Positions 56,120 to 64,000 of a stretch of 64,000 nucleotides of DNA are shown here, piece after piece. The position numbers and the translations under genes are program-made. Origin of the DNA: Wenxinia marina DSM 24838 (GTDB lineage Bacteria > Pseudomonadota > Alphaproteobacteria > Rhodobacterales > Rhodobacteraceae). Location of the stretch: positions 2,715 to 66,714 of the forward strand of contig NZ_KB902316.1 of NCBI RefSeq assembly GCF_000379485.1. The letters run 5' to 3'. The notes under the pieces are model-generated. The model had not been told where the DNA came from. It saw only the letters and a program-made list of their open reading frames with translations, and ran no database searches. The first letter of the stretch is position 1; each line of letters starts with the position of its first letter.

Positions 56120-56458
56120 TCAGCACATCCGCGCGCCGTCCGGCACCGCGCCGTCCGGGCCGATCAGTACCACCGCCCCGTCCTCATCGTGGACGCCGAG
56201 CACCAGCACCTCCGACCGCACCGGGCCGATCTGGCGCGGCGGGAAGTTCGTGACCGCCAGCACACGGCGCCCGACCAGCGCCTCGGGCGTGTAATGAACC
56301 GTGATCTGGGCCGAGCTCTTCTTCTCGCCGATCTCCGGCCCGAAATCGATCCACAGCCGGTAGGCGGGCTTGCGCGCCTCCGGGAACGGCTCGGCCCGCA
56401 CCACGGTCCCGACCCGGATGTCGACCCTGTCGAAGTCGTCCCAGGTGATCTCAGCCAT
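56120..56458 (-). CDS. csaA: CsaA-type tRNA-binding protein
   Basis: 112-aa OB-fold protein of the CsaA/tRNA_bind family, DFDRVDIRVGTVVRAEPFPEARK opening and GVHDEDGAVVLIGPDG closing. These proteins bind tRNA or act as secretion-linked chaperones. Its ATG lies inside the proC end (8-bp overlap), so it is part of the YbjN-proC-CsaA cluster typical of Rhodobacterales. Confidence 0.88.
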   Translation of the reverse strand: MAEITWDDFDRVDIRVGTVVRAEPFPEARKPAYRLWIDFGPEIGEKKSSAQITVHYTPEALVGRRVLAVTNFPPRQIGPVRSEVLVLGVHDEDGAVVLIGPDGAVPDGARMC

Positions 56459-57266
56459 TCGCCAGCTCCCGCCCTCGCCGCGCCGCCGCCGCGACCGCAC
56501 GCCGCATCAGCGGCGGCAGGCCGGCCTCGTCGTCCATCAGCACCTCCAGCGCCGCCTGCGTCGTGCCGTTCGGCGAGGTCACGTTGACCCGCAGCTGCCC
56601 CGGCGCCTCGTCCGACGCCTCGGCCAGGGCGCCCGCGCCCGCCACCGTCGCCTTCGCCAGCGCCAGCGCGAGATCCGGGGCCAGCCCCTCGGCCTCGCCC
56701 GCTGCGGCCATCGTCTCGATCAGGTGGAACACGTAGGCGGGGCCCGAGCCGGATACCGCGGTCACCGCGTCCATCTGCGCCTCGTCCTCCAGCCGCACCA
56801 CCTGGCCCACGGCCGAAAGCAGCGCCTCGGCCAGATCCAGATGCGCCGCCGTCGCCGCCGCGTTGCCGACGATCGCCGTGATCCCGCGGCCGACCGCCGC
56901 CGGCGTGTTCGGCATCGCCCGGACGATCGGCGCCGCGTCCCCGAAGGCCCGTCCGAACGTCGCCAGCGTGGTCCCCGCCGCCACCGAGATGTAGAGCGTC
57001 CCGCCCCCGCCCAGCGCCTGCAGCGCCGGCAGCGCCTCGCCCATCATCTGGGGCTTCACGGCGATCAGCGCGACCGCCGGGTCGTCCGGCAGCGCCTCGT
57101 TCAGCCGCACGCCGCGGGAGGACAGCCAGTCCGACGGCCCCGGGTCGATCACCGTGACGGAGGACGGAGGCAGCCCCCGCTCCAGCCAGCCGGCCAGCAT
57201 CGCCGAGCCCATCCTGCCGCAGCCGAGCAGCACCAGCCCGCGCCGCGCCACCTCGTCCATGCCCAT
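56451..57266 (-). CDS. proC: pyrroline-5-carboxylate reductase
   Basis: 271-aa NAD(P)H-dependent enzyme for the last step of proline synthesis. Rossmann motif LLGCGRMGSAMLAGW near residue 11; MPNTPAAVGRGITAI and the C-terminal VSGSGPAYVFHLIETM are family signatures. An in-frame ATG two codons later (57260) is an alternative start. Preceded by two hairpins in the 189-bp gap after the YbjN gene. Confidence 0.93.
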   Translation of the reverse strand: MGMDEVARRGLVLLGCGRMGSAMLAGWLERGLPPSSVTVIDPGPSDWLSSRGVRLNEALPDDPAVALIAVKPQMMGEALPALQALGGGGTLYISVAAGTTLATFGRAFGDAAPIVRAMPNTPAAVGRGITAIVGNAAATAAHLDLAEALLSAVGQVVRLEDEAQMDAVTAVSGSGPAYVFHLIETMAAAGEAEGLAPDLALALAKATVAGAGALAEASDEAPGQLRVNVTSPNGTTQAALEVLMDDEAGLPPLMRRAVAAAARRGRELANG

Positions 57267-57301
57267 TGTCGCCTCCTGTCCCCGGATCGGGCGCGACCCT
57301 A

Positions 57302-57320
57302 GGGGGCGCGTTCCGCCCCC
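57302..57320. terminator. hairpin GGGGGCG/CGCCCCC
   Basis: 7-bp stem with a CGTTC loop in the 189-bp gap between the YbjN gene and proC. Possible terminator of the YbjN transcript or mRNA structure upstream of proC. Confidence 0.4.
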
Positions 57321-57353
57321 GCAAGCGGCCGGACGCGGCACGTGCCATGCGAA

Positions 57354-57377
57354 ACGGCCGGGGAGGTCCCCGGCCGT
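57354..57377. terminator. strong hairpin after the YbjN gene
   Basis: Perfect 10-bp stem ACGGCCGGGG with loop AGGT; followed by TTTCG on the minus strand. 78 bp after the YbjN stop. Probable terminator for that gene, though transcription into proC may continue. Confidence 0.55.
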
Positions 57378-57455
57378 CCTTCGGTCACCCATGTCGGTCG
57401 TGCGGAGGCGTTCGCCGGCGGACCGGCAGGCTCCCCCGCCACCCTGCCCGACTCG

Positions 57456-57959
57456 TCAGGCCGTCCCGTAGGTGTGGCCGATCGCCACCTGCACGGCGTC
57501 GGAGGGCGCGCGGTTGCCCCAGGTGACCAGCTGGAACGCCGGGTAGTACCTCTCGCAGGACATCACCGCCGCGCCGATCATCGTGTCGATCTGCTCGGGC
57601 CCCGCCATCTGCTCGCCCGCCAGGACGAGGCCGTAGCGGTAGACCATCATCTTCTGCTGCCCCCACCAGGTGAAGCCGCCGGCCCAGCACTGGTCGTTCA
57701 CCTCGTTCAGCGCCTCGAAGAGTTCCGGCATCCGCTCCTCCGGCGGCTCCATCTCGAAGGTGCAGATGAGGCGCAGCGTCTCGTCATAGGCCGACCAGGC
57801 GAGCGTGATGGAGTAGGTGCGCCACTGGCCCTCGACCGCCATCGCGATCTGGTCGTCCGCGATGCGGTCGAACTCCCACGCATGGTGCTCGGCGATGTGC
57901 TCCACCACGTCGATCGGGTGGATGTCGCCATGGTCGTCGAACTGTTCGGACAATGCCAT
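57456..57959 (-). CDS. YbjN domain protein
   Basis: 167-aa YbjN-family protein, a type III secretion chaperone-like fold (DDQIAMAVEGQWRTYSITLAW, ETLRLICTFEMEPPEE, LFEALNEVNDQCWAGGF). Function not established. Commonly next to proC in this group. Confidence 0.85.
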   Translation of the reverse strand: MALSEQFDDHGDIHPIDVVEHIAEHHAWEFDRIADDQIAMAVEGQWRTYSITLAWSAYDETLRLICTFEMEPPEERMPELFEALNEVNDQCWAGGFTWWGQQKMMVYRYGLVLAGEQMAGPEQIDTMIGAAVMSCERYYPAFQLVTWGNRAPSDAVQVAIGHTYGTA

Positions 57960-58190
57960 CTGCTCGGCCTCTTCTGCTCTGCGCCGAGACGTTGGACCGC
58001 CCCTAGCGCTGGGTGCCTGCTCAAGGGACGGTGGGGTTTTCCATCCGCCCCTACGAGATATGGTGAGGGCCGTATGGGGGTCTGTAAAGCACTTTCTTGG
58101 GGATAAGGCGGGCCGCCGGGCACAAATGCCGCCCCTTGCCTCCACGGCGGGCGGGCCTAGGCTCGCGCCGACCCGAACGGAGCCAACGCC

Positions 58191-59225
58191 ATGAACATCG
58201 ACCTCCTCCAGCGCCTGTGCGAGACCCCCGGCGTGCCCGGCCGCGAAGAGCGCGTGCGCGCCCTGATCGAGGCAGAGGTGGCGGACCTCTTCGACCATGT
58301 CGAGACGGACGCGATGGGCACGCTGCTGTGCCGCCGCGACGGCAAGGACAAGCACGCGCCGAAGGTCATGCTTCTGTGCCACATGGACGAGATCGGCTTT
58401 CTCGTCAGCCACGTCAGCGACAAGGGCTGGCTGTACCTGCAGCCGGTCGGCGGGTTCGATCCGCGCAACCTGTTCTCGCGCCGGGTGCTCGTCTGCACCG
58501 AGGACGGCGACCTCAAGGGCGTGATGAACCCCGGCGGCAAGCCGGTCCACATCTCGTCCCCCGAAGACCGCAAGAAGGTGCCGGAGGTGGGCGAGTTCTA
58601 CGTCGATACCGGCCTCGGCGAGGCGGTGAAGGAGCGGGTGCGCGTCGGCGACTACGTGGTGATGGACGAGCCGTTCCTCGAGATGGGCGACAAGGTGGTG
58701 TCCAAGGCGCTCGACAACCGCATCGCCTGCTGGCTGGGGATCGAGGCGATCCGCGGCCTGAAGAAGAAGGAAGGCCGAGGGGCCGAGATCCACGTCGCCT
58801 TCACCGTGCAGGAGGAGGTCGGCCTGCGCGGCGCCAGGACCGCCGCCTACAAGGTGCGCCCGGACATCGGCCTCGGCATCGACGTCACGCTCGCCTGCGA
58901 CACGCCCGGCGTGCCGGACCAGCTGCGCACGACCGAGCAGGGCAAGGGCTTCGGCCTGCATGTGCGGGATTCGTCCTTCATCGCCGACAAGCGGCTGGTG
59001 GCCGAGATCGAGGCGCTCTCGAAGGACAGGGGCATCCCCTACCAGCGCACCATGCTCGCCGCCGGCGGGCAGGACGGCGCGGCGGCGCAGCAGGCCGCGG
59101 CCGGGGCGCGGGCCGTGGGGATCGTGGTCGGCACGCGGTACATCCACACGGTGACCGAGATGGCCGACAAGACCGACCTCAAGGCCGCCCGCGACATCCT
59201 GACGGCGTACCTGGCGTCGATGTAG
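58191..59225 (+). CDS. M42 family metallopeptidase
   Basis: 344-aa M42 (TET-like) aminopeptidase. Metal ligands: VMLLCHMDEIGFLVS near residue 63, ALDNRIACW, the catalytic EE of AFTVQEEVGLRGARTAAY, and GIDVTLACDTPGV; final His in RYIHTVTEM. These form dodecameric peptidases that trim peptides after the proteasome or similar. 231 bp separate it from the YbjN gene start. Confidence 0.92.
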   Translation: MNIDLLQRLCETPGVPGREERVRALIEAEVADLFDHVETDAMGTLLCRRDGKDKHAPKVMLLCHMDEIGFLVSHVSDKGWLYLQPVGGFDPRNLFSRRVLVCTEDGDLKGVMNPGGKPVHISSPEDRKKVPEVGEFYVDTGLGEAVKERVRVGDYVVMDEPFLEMGDKVVSKALDNRIACWLGIEAIRGLKKKEGRGAEIHVAFTVQEEVGLRGARTAAYKVRPDIGLGIDVTLACDTPGVPDQLRTTEQGKGFGLHVRDSSFIADKRLVAEIEALSKDRGIPYQRTMLAAGGQDGAAAQQAAAGARAVGIVVGTRYIHTVTEMADKTDLKAARDILTAYLASM

Positions 59226-59317
59226 GGTGGGTGAAACCCACCTGGTGCGGGGCTAAAAGGACCCGCGGCGTCAAAGCCCGATGGGGTTCCCCTTCGCGGA
59301 ACCACAGCGAAGTGCCC

Positions 59318-59476
59318 CGCCCGGACTCAGCCGCGCAAGCGGCCCGGGCAGCGTCTGGCCGCCCCCCGGCCAGACGCTTCCTGGCCACCTGCGAGACGAC
59401 AGGTCATGCGGGAGCGGCGAGATAAAGCGCCTGTACCGGAATGTCGGAGCGTCTGCCCGCGGCCGGACACTGCCCT
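59318..59476 (+). repeat. two-stem-loop intergenic element, copy D
   Basis: Lies between the M42 gene and the response-regulator 3' end. Order as in the other copies: CGCCCGGACTCAGCCGCG, GCGTCTGGCCG hairpin, CCACCTGCGAGACGACA, GTCATGCGGG, AAAGCGCCTGTACCGG, GTCGGAGCGTCTGCCCGCGG. Confidence 0.8.
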
Positions 59477-59497
59477 CACGTAGCTCAATCTCCGTTC

Positions 59498-60199
59498 TCA
59501 CGCTGCCCACGCCTCCCGCCGCTCGCGCACCGCCCCGCCCTCGACCGGCAGGACGAACCGGAAGCCCCGGCCCCGCTCGGTCGCCAGCCAGTCTCGGCTG
59601 CCTCCCGCCGCCGCGAGCTTGGTGCGGATGTGGTAGGTATAGACGTCGATCGCCCGCCGCGCCGGCGCGTCGCCGAAGCCGTAGACCCGGTCCATCAGCT
59701 CGTCCCGGCCCACCACGTCGCCGCGGCGCAGGACCAGCGATTCGAGGATCTCGTATTCCAGCCGCGCGAAGGGGATCCGCAGCCCCTCCACCCGCACCGA
59801 CCGCGCCACCGGGTCCAGCGTCACCGGCCCGGCGACGACGGCGGGCGGCGCAAGTCCGGCGCCGCGCAGACCCAGCGCCACCAGCCGCGACGTCAGAGCG
59901 CCCTCCCCGCCGAGCAGGAGATCGGCCCCCGCCTCCCATAGCGCCCCCCGCTCCGCCGGCCCCGCGTCGAGGACGGCGACCGGCAGCCGCGGCGCCGCCG
60001 CCCGGACGCGCCGGAGCGCCTCGCCCGCGGCCGCGTCGGGCAGGTCGGCGTCCATGAGCGCCGCGTCCGCGCGCCCGTGCCGGGCCGCGTAGACAAGCTC
60101 CTCCGCGTCAGCGACGCGGGTCAGCGGGAAGCCGCGCCGCTCCAGATGGTTGGCGAGCGACTCGGCGCCCCAGGTGCAATCGGTGATCAGAAAGTGCAT
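59498..60199 (-). CDS. OmpR-type response regulator with atypical receiver
   Basis: 233 aa. Receiver domain (1-115) followed by winged helix (about 135-225: ARLEYEILESLVLRRGDVVGRDEL then [24 protein letters not shown]). The phospho-acceptor Asp50 is present (LMDADLPD) but only one acidic residue (Asp7, ITDCTW) remains of the metal pocket, and the switch Lys is absent (LLLGGEG in its place). It may work without phosphorylation. No kinase gene is adjacent. TTGACG/TAGTCT boxes upstream are only weakly supported. Confidence 0.8.
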   Translation of the reverse strand: MHFLITDCTWGAESLANHLERRGFPLTRVADAEELVYAARHGRADAALMDADLPDAAAGEALRRVRAAAPRLPVAVLDAGPAERGALWEAGADLLLGGEGALTSRLVALGLRGAGLAPPAVVAGPVTLDPVARSVRVEGLRIPFARLEYEILESLVLRRGDVVGRDELMDRVYGFGDAPARRAIDVYTYHIRTKLAAAGGSRDWLATERGRGFRFVLPVEGGAVRERREAWAA

Positions 60200-60632
60200 G
60201 TCGTCCGACCCTCGGCCAGGGAAAGGCGTCGGCCCCGCTTCGGGGGCGGCGGGCCGCGCCACCCAGGGGCGCCGGTTCCCGGCGTCGCGCTTCCGGCGAC
60301 GGAGACAGACTAGCCTGCGGGATCGGGGTCCCGTCAAAGCCGGTCAAGGTTAACGCGCGGGGCCATTTCAGGGCAGCCGCCACGGTTTCGCCGTGATTCA
60401 TGGGAGCGGAGATGGCGAGGTCAGCGCGATGCGGGGCCGGTCCTCATCGATGCGCTCGCCCCGGCCCGAGCCGGGGCCCTGACGAGATGGAGCACCTCGT
60501 CGTGCGAGGCCCCGGCTCGAGGCCGGGGCGGGCAGTCGCGGGGGCTCTCGACAACTCGATGGAGCCGCAAGACCGCGCGCTCCCTGGCGGGCGGCCTACC
60601 GCTGGATGGGTCTTCGACCCATCCCCGCCACG
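60200..60632. other. 433-bp gap with REP-like locus 5
   Basis: No gene supported. Between the regulator start (minus) and the UbiK stop (minus); the regulator's promoter lies near 60200-60360. REP-like palindromes occupy 60457-60533. A GTTAAC near 60350 could be a half-site for CtrA-like regulators but is too short to call. Confidence 0.6.
60457..60533. repeat. REP-like palindrome pair, locus 5
   Basis: GCCCCGGCCCGAGCCGGGGC, a 35-bp spacer, then GCCCCGGCTCGAGGCCGGGGC inverted. Same layout as at 51030 (inside carB) and 55794. Confidence 0.75.
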
Positions 60633-60881
60633 TCAATTCGCGTGCTTCGCCTCGAGCACCGCGATGCGCGCCTTCAGCGCCTCGTTCTCCTCGCGGGCCT
60701 TCTGGGCCATGCCGCGCACCGCCTCGAACTCCTCGCGGGTGACGAGGTCGCGGTCGGCGAGCCAGCGGTCCATCATGCCCTTGAAGGCGTTGTTCGCCTC
60801 GTCGCGGGCGCCCTGCGCCACGCCCATGGCGTTGGTCATCAGCTGCGACAGGTCGTCGAAGATGCGGTTGCGGCTCTGCAT
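60633..60881 (-). CDS. ubiK: UbiK/BMFP family accessory factor
   Basis: 82-aa protein of the BMFP/UbiK family, an accessory factor in aerobic ubiquinone synthesis. Family features: [35 protein letters not shown], and the C-terminal coiled coil [18 protein letters not shown]. Divergent from lgt. Confidence 0.82.
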   Translation of the reverse strand: MQSRNRIFDDLSQLMTNAMGVAQGARDEANNAFKGMMDRWLADRDLVTREEFEAVRGMAQKAREENEALKARIAVLEAKHAN

Positions 60882-61032
60882 CGGTTCCTCCGGGGTCAGG
60901 TCGACACTGGATATGGGTCGCAGGGCCCGTTGCCGCAAGCCGGATCGACCGCCGGCAGCGCCCGCAGGCCGGACGCGGCGCCCCCCGAGCCGCGTTGACA
61001 CTCCGCCCCGCCCCCGCGATGGAGGAGGCGCG

Positions 61033-61920
61033 ATGCAGACCGGCCTGCCCTTCCCCGACATCTCGCCCGAGGTGTTCAGCGTCACCCTCTGGGGCATGAC
61101 CTTCGCCCTGCGCTGGTACGCGCTGGCCTACATCGCCGGCATCCTGATCGGCTGGCGCTTCGCGGTCGCCGCCCTCCGCCGGCCGCGGCTCTGGCGGAAC
61201 GAGACGCCGCCGATGAGCACCGAGGCGTTCGAGAGCCTGCTGACCTGGATCATCGTCGGCATCATCGCCGGCGGCCGCCTCGGCTACGTGCTGTTCTACC
61301 AGCCCGGCTACTACCTCACCCACCCGGTCGAGATCCTGTATCTCTGGCAGGGCGGCATGTCGTTCCACGGCGGCTTCCTCGGCGTGCTGGCGGCCTTCAC
61401 CATCTGGACCCGCGCGAACGGCGTGGCGTGGGGGCCGACAGCGGATCTCTGCGCCCTCGGCACGCCACCGGGTCTGCTGCTCGGGCGGCTCGCCAACTTC
61501 GTGAACGGCGAATTGTGGGGGCGGCCGACCGATCTGCCCTGGGGCGTGATCTTTCCCGGCGAGGCCGCGCAATCCTGCGCCACGCTGACGACCCTGTGCG
61601 CCCGGCACCCCAGCCAGCTGTACGAGAGCCTGCTGGAGGGCCTGATCCTCGGCGGCATCCTGCTCTACCTCGCCTTCCGCACCAGCGCCTTCAAGCGGCC
61701 CTGGCTGATCAGCGGCACCTTCCTCCTCGGCTACGGCCTCGCCCGCTTCGCGGTAGAGTTCGCCCGCCAGCCCGACGCGCAGTTCGTCTCGCTCGGCAAC
61801 CCGCTCGGCCTCGCCCTGCAGGTGGGGGGCTGGGGGCTGACGATGGGACAGCTGCTGTCGCTGCCGATGATCGCGTTCGGCGTCTGGATGATCGTCAGGG
61901 CGCGCCGGCGGGCGGCATGA
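61033..61920 (+). CDS. lgt: prolipoprotein diacylglyceryl transferase
   Basis: 295-aa inner-membrane enzyme attaching diacylglycerol to the lipobox Cys of lipoproteins such as those noted at 35470 and 54877. Lgt signature [25 protein letters not shown] in two adjacent parts, [25 protein letters not shown] and [13 protein letters not shown]; about seven helices. GGAGGAGG site upstream of ATG. First gene of a three-gene operon with ATGA overlaps. Confidence 0.95.
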   Translation: MQTGLPFPDISPEVFSVTLWGMTFALRWYALAYIAGILIGWRFAVAALRRPRLWRNETPPMSTEAFESLLTWIIVGIIAGGRLGYVLFYQPGYYLTHPVEILYLWQGGMSFHGGFLGVLAAFTIWTRANGVAWGPTADLCALGTPPGLLLGRLANFVNGELWGRPTDLPWGVIFPGEAAQSCATLTTLCARHPSQLYESLLEGLILGGILLYLAFRTSAFKRPWLISGTFLLGYGLARFAVEFARQPDAQFVSLGNPLGLALQVGGWGLTMGQLLSLPMIAFGVWMIVRARRRAA

Positions 61921-62975
61921 CGGCGCTCGGCGAGAGGATCGCCGCGCGGATCGCGGCCGGGGGGCCGATCCCGCTGGCCGACTACATGACGGCCTGCCTG
62001 CACGACCCTCGGGACGGCTACTACGCGACGCGCGATCCGCTCGGCGCCGCGGGCGATTTCGTGACCGCGCCCGAGATCAGCCAGATGTTCGGCGAACTTC
62101 TCGGCCTCGCCCTCGCGCAGGCCTGGCTGGATCAGGGCGCGCCGGGGCGCATCCTGCTGGCCGAGCTGGGGCCGGGCCGGGGCACGATGATGCAGGACGT
62201 GCTGCGGGCGACGAGGGGCGTGCCCGGCTTCGCGGACGCTGCCGCCCTCAACCTCGTCGAGACCTCGCCCGCGCTCCGCCGCCAGCAGGCGGAACGACTG
62301 CCCGGCGCGACCTTCCACGACCGGATCGACACCCTGCCCGAGGCGCCGCTGTTCCTGCTGGCGAACGAGTTCTTCGACGCCCTGCCCGTCCGCCAGTTCG
62401 TCCGCGACGGCGCCGGCTGGCGCGAGCGGATGGTGGGGCTGGAGGAGGGCCGCCTCGCCTTCGGCCTCGGCCCCGCCGCGCCGCTGGAGGCGCTGGCGTA
62501 CCGGCTGGACGACACCGCCGACGGCGACCTCGTCGAGGTGGCGCAGGGCCTCCCCGCGATTGCGGGCGAGATCGGCAGGCGGCTCGACGCCCATGGCGGC
62601 GCGGCGCTGATCGTCGATTACGGCGACTGGCGCAGCCTCGGCGACACGTTGCAGGCGCTGGCGGGCCACCAGCGCACCGACCCGCTCGCCGCCCCCGGTG
62701 CGGCCGACCTCACCGCGCATGTCGACTTCGAGGCTATCGCCCGCGCCGCCGCGCCGGCGGTCCCCACCCGCCTCGTCCCGCAGGGCACGTTTTTGCGCCG
62801 CCTCGGCATCGCGCAGAGGGCGGAGGCGCTGGGCGCCCGTCTGGACGGTGCCGCGAGGGAGGCGCACGAGGCGGCCCATCGGCGCTTGACCCTCCCCGGG
62901 GAGATGGGTCTCCTCTTCAAGGCGATGGGACTCACACGGCACGATGCACCACCTCCGCCGGGGTTCACGCGATGA
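61917..62975 (+). CDS. MidA/NDUFAF7-like methyltransferase
   Basis: 352-aa SAM-dependent protein-arginine methyltransferase family; the mitochondrial NDUFAF7 methylates complex I. Motifs: [45 protein letters not shown] in adjacent pieces, [17 protein letters not shown] (SAM), [14 protein letters not shown] and LIVDYGDW. 4-bp overlaps with lgt and pgeF. Confidence 0.9.
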   Translation: MTALGERIAARIAAGGPIPLADYMTACLHDPRDGYYATRDPLGAAGDFVTAPEISQMFGELLGLALAQAWLDQGAPGRILLAELGPGRGTMMQDVLRATRGVPGFADAAALNLVETSPALRRQQAERLPGATFHDRIDTLPEAPLFLLANEFFDALPVRQFVRDGAGWRERMVGLEEGRLAFGLGPAAPLEALAYRLDDTADGDLVEVAQGLPAIAGEIGRRLDAHGGAALIVDYGDWRSLGDTLQALAGHQRTDPLAAPGAADLTAHVDFEAIARAAAPAVPTRLVPQGTFLRRLGIAQRAEALGARLDGAAREAHEAAHRRLTLPGEMGLLFKAMGLTRHDAPPPPGFTR

Positions 62976-63727
62976 GCCTCGACGTCATCACCTCGGACGT
63001 CCTGTCCGGCGTCCGGCACGGTTTCTTCGGCCGCGCCGGCGGCGCGTCGTCGGGCGTCTTCGCGGGGCTCAACTGCGGCTACGGCAGCTCGGACCAGTCC
63101 GAGGCGGTCACGATCAACCGCGCCCGCGTCGCCGGGGCGATGGGCGTCCCGCCCGAGGGGCTGGTCGGCGTGCACCAGGTCCATTCCGCCGACGTCGTGA
63201 CGGTCGCCGCGCCCGGCGACGGCGGCACGAAGGCCGACGCGCTGGTCACCGACCGCACCGGCGTCGCGCTGTCGGTTCTCAGCGCGGACTGCGCGCCGGT
63301 CCTGTTCGCCGATCCCGAGGCGCAGGTGATCGGCGCCGCCCATGCCGGCTGGAAGGGCGCGCTCGGCGGGGTGCTGGAGGCGACGCTCGAGGCGATGGTC
63401 CTGCTGGGGGCCGAGCGGTCGCGGGTCCGTGCCGTCGTCGGCCCGACGATCAGCCAGCGCGCCTACGAGGTCGGCCCCGAGTTCCGCGAGACCTTCGGCG
63501 CCGAGGATTCCGACTCCGCGCGCTTCTTCGCCGCAGGAGAGGGCGACCGGCTGCACTTCGACCTGCCGGGCTACGCGCTGGCGCGGCTTCGCGCGGCGGG
63601 CGTGGCCGAGGCGGCCTGGACGCAGCACTGCACCTACGCGGACCCGGCGCGATTCTTCTCCTACCGCCGTTCGGTCCATGCCCGCGAGGCCGATTACGGC
63701 CGCCTGATCGCCGCTATCGCGCTCTGA
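62972..63727 (+). CDS. pgeF: peptidoglycan editing factor/purine nucleoside phosphorylase-like (YfiH)
   Basis: 251-aa laccase-domain protein of the PgeF/YfiH family. Zinc ligands: VHQVHSADVVTV (His), LSADCAPVLFAD (Cys) and GAAHAGWKGALGG (His). QHCTYADPARFFSYRR is the terminal signature. Family members edit peptidoglycan precursors or act as purine-nucleoside enzymes. Third gene of the lgt operon. Confidence 0.92.
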   Translation: MSLDVITSDVLSGVRHGFFGRAGGASSGVFAGLNCGYGSSDQSEAVTINRARVAGAMGVPPEGLVGVHQVHSADVVTVAAPGDGGTKADALVTDRTGVALSVLSADCAPVLFADPEAQVIGAAHAGWKGALGGVLEATLEAMVLLGAERSRVRAVVGPTISQRAYEVGPEFRETFGAEDSDSARFFAAGEGDRLHFDLPGYALARLRAAGVAEAAWTQHCTYADPARFFSYRRSVHAREADYGRLIAAIAL

Positions 63728-63843
63728 CCCTCACACCGGTTTCGCGCGCTACGGGAAGTTCACCATATCGCGTGAAGCTCCTCCGGAGGACGGCCCCACC
63801 CCCTGTCCCGATCTTTCCCCGGCCCGGCCCCCGCGGCGCCCAA

Positions 63844-63866
63844 CTTCCGCCCCGCCGCGGCGGAAG
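63844..63866. terminator. hairpin CTTCCGCC/GGCGGAAG after pgeF
   Basis: 8-bp stem with 7-base loop, 117 bp after the pgeF stop, without a T-run. Could terminate the lgt-midA-pgeF operon or lie in the leader of the next gene. Confidence 0.4.
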
Positions 63867-63918
63867 GCTGACGGGGAGGATGCGGCCGGGGAGGGCCGCC
63901 GAGACGAGGGAGACGCCC

Positions 63919-64000
63919 ATGTCCCGCAGGGAAAAACGCTGGATCGCGCCCGCCGCGCACTGTGCCGCGACGCTTCGGACCCGCCTGCCGTGGCAGCGCG
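63919..64000 (+). CDS. partial ORF at right edge
   Basis: An ORF opens with ATG at 63919 (GGGAGACG upstream) reading MSRREKRWIAPAAH and runs off the window after 27 codons. Too short to assign. No stop codon is seen in the visible part. Confidence 0.4.
   Translation, partial: MSRREKRWIAPAAHCAATLRTRLPWQR

Noticed and set aside
60340-60360. CtrA-type binding site
   Set aside because: Only one GTTAAC half-site is visible; the two-half TTAA-N7-TTAA pattern is absent.

Overview
The window is chromosomal DNA of a very GC-rich alphaproteobacterium (about 70% G+C by eye), most likely a member of the Rhodobacteraceae or a close relative. The support is a coxDEF-type CO dehydrogenase cluster, phosphatidylcholine synthase, the TamA/TamB pair, a DUF1800/DUF1501 pair, a DUF484-xerC pair, a YbjN/proC/CsaA-type cluster, a GTTC-N7-GTTC LexA-type box and Rhodobacterales-style intergenic stem-loops. 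No tRNA, rRNA, CRISPR array, insertion sequence or prophage was seen.

Layout. 1-5.8 kb, minus strand: accessory genes of a molybdenum hydroxylase/CO dehydrogenase cluster (coxD, an exported protein, coxE, coxF/XdhC, a molybdopterin-binding protein, coxS); the large subunit must lie outside the left edge. 6.3-8.7 kb, plus: DUF484, xerC, phosphatidylcholine synthase. 8.9-15.8 kb, minus: a frameshifted O6-alkylguanine-DNA alkyltransferase gene, a VOC protein, DUF3253, ileS, and a DUF697/YcjX membrane-stress pair. 16.1-28.4 kb, plus: truA, tamA, tamB (about 1,970 aa with exact 107-residue modules), a coxG/acyl-CoA dehydrogenase/CoA-transferase cassette and a hemolysin-III protein. 28.4-32.2 kb, minus: a four-gene osmoprotectant ABC importer. 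32.3-35.5 kb: the zinc regulon, znuA divergent from zur-znuC-znuB, with two Zur-box-like sites. 35.5-46.2 kb: mixed housekeeping and accessory genes, including an MT-A70 DNA methyltransferase behind a LexA-like box, a BglII-like endonuclease and a 24-codon ORF. 46.3-53.2 kb: aspS, cfa, carB. 53.2-54.3 kb: a low-GC XRE-ImmA gene. 54.3-64 kb: small exported proteins, tdk, CsaA-proC-YbjN, an M42 peptidase, an atypical OmpR-type regulator, UbiK, and the lgt-midA-pgeF operon.

Working together: the cox genes build and insert the Mo-Cu cofactor; TamA and TamB form an envelope-spanning translocation/lipid-transport pair; zur represses zinc import; the lgt-midA-pgeF genes are translationally coupled by 4-bp overlaps.

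The most unusual signals are sequence insertions and repeats rather than a new operon. AspRS carries a roughly 75-residue in-frame insert of much lower GC than its gene. CarB carries an in-frame copy of a palindromic intergenic repeat in its central linker. A second family of intergenic elements (about 150-165 bp, two related stem-loops) occurs four times, one copy with a 16-C tract. A solitary low-GC XRE-ImmA gene abuts the carB stop. The methyltransferase and the BglII-like nuclease may be a split restriction-modification pair, possibly under SOS control. Start sites were chosen by reading the sequence by eye; no database search was run.
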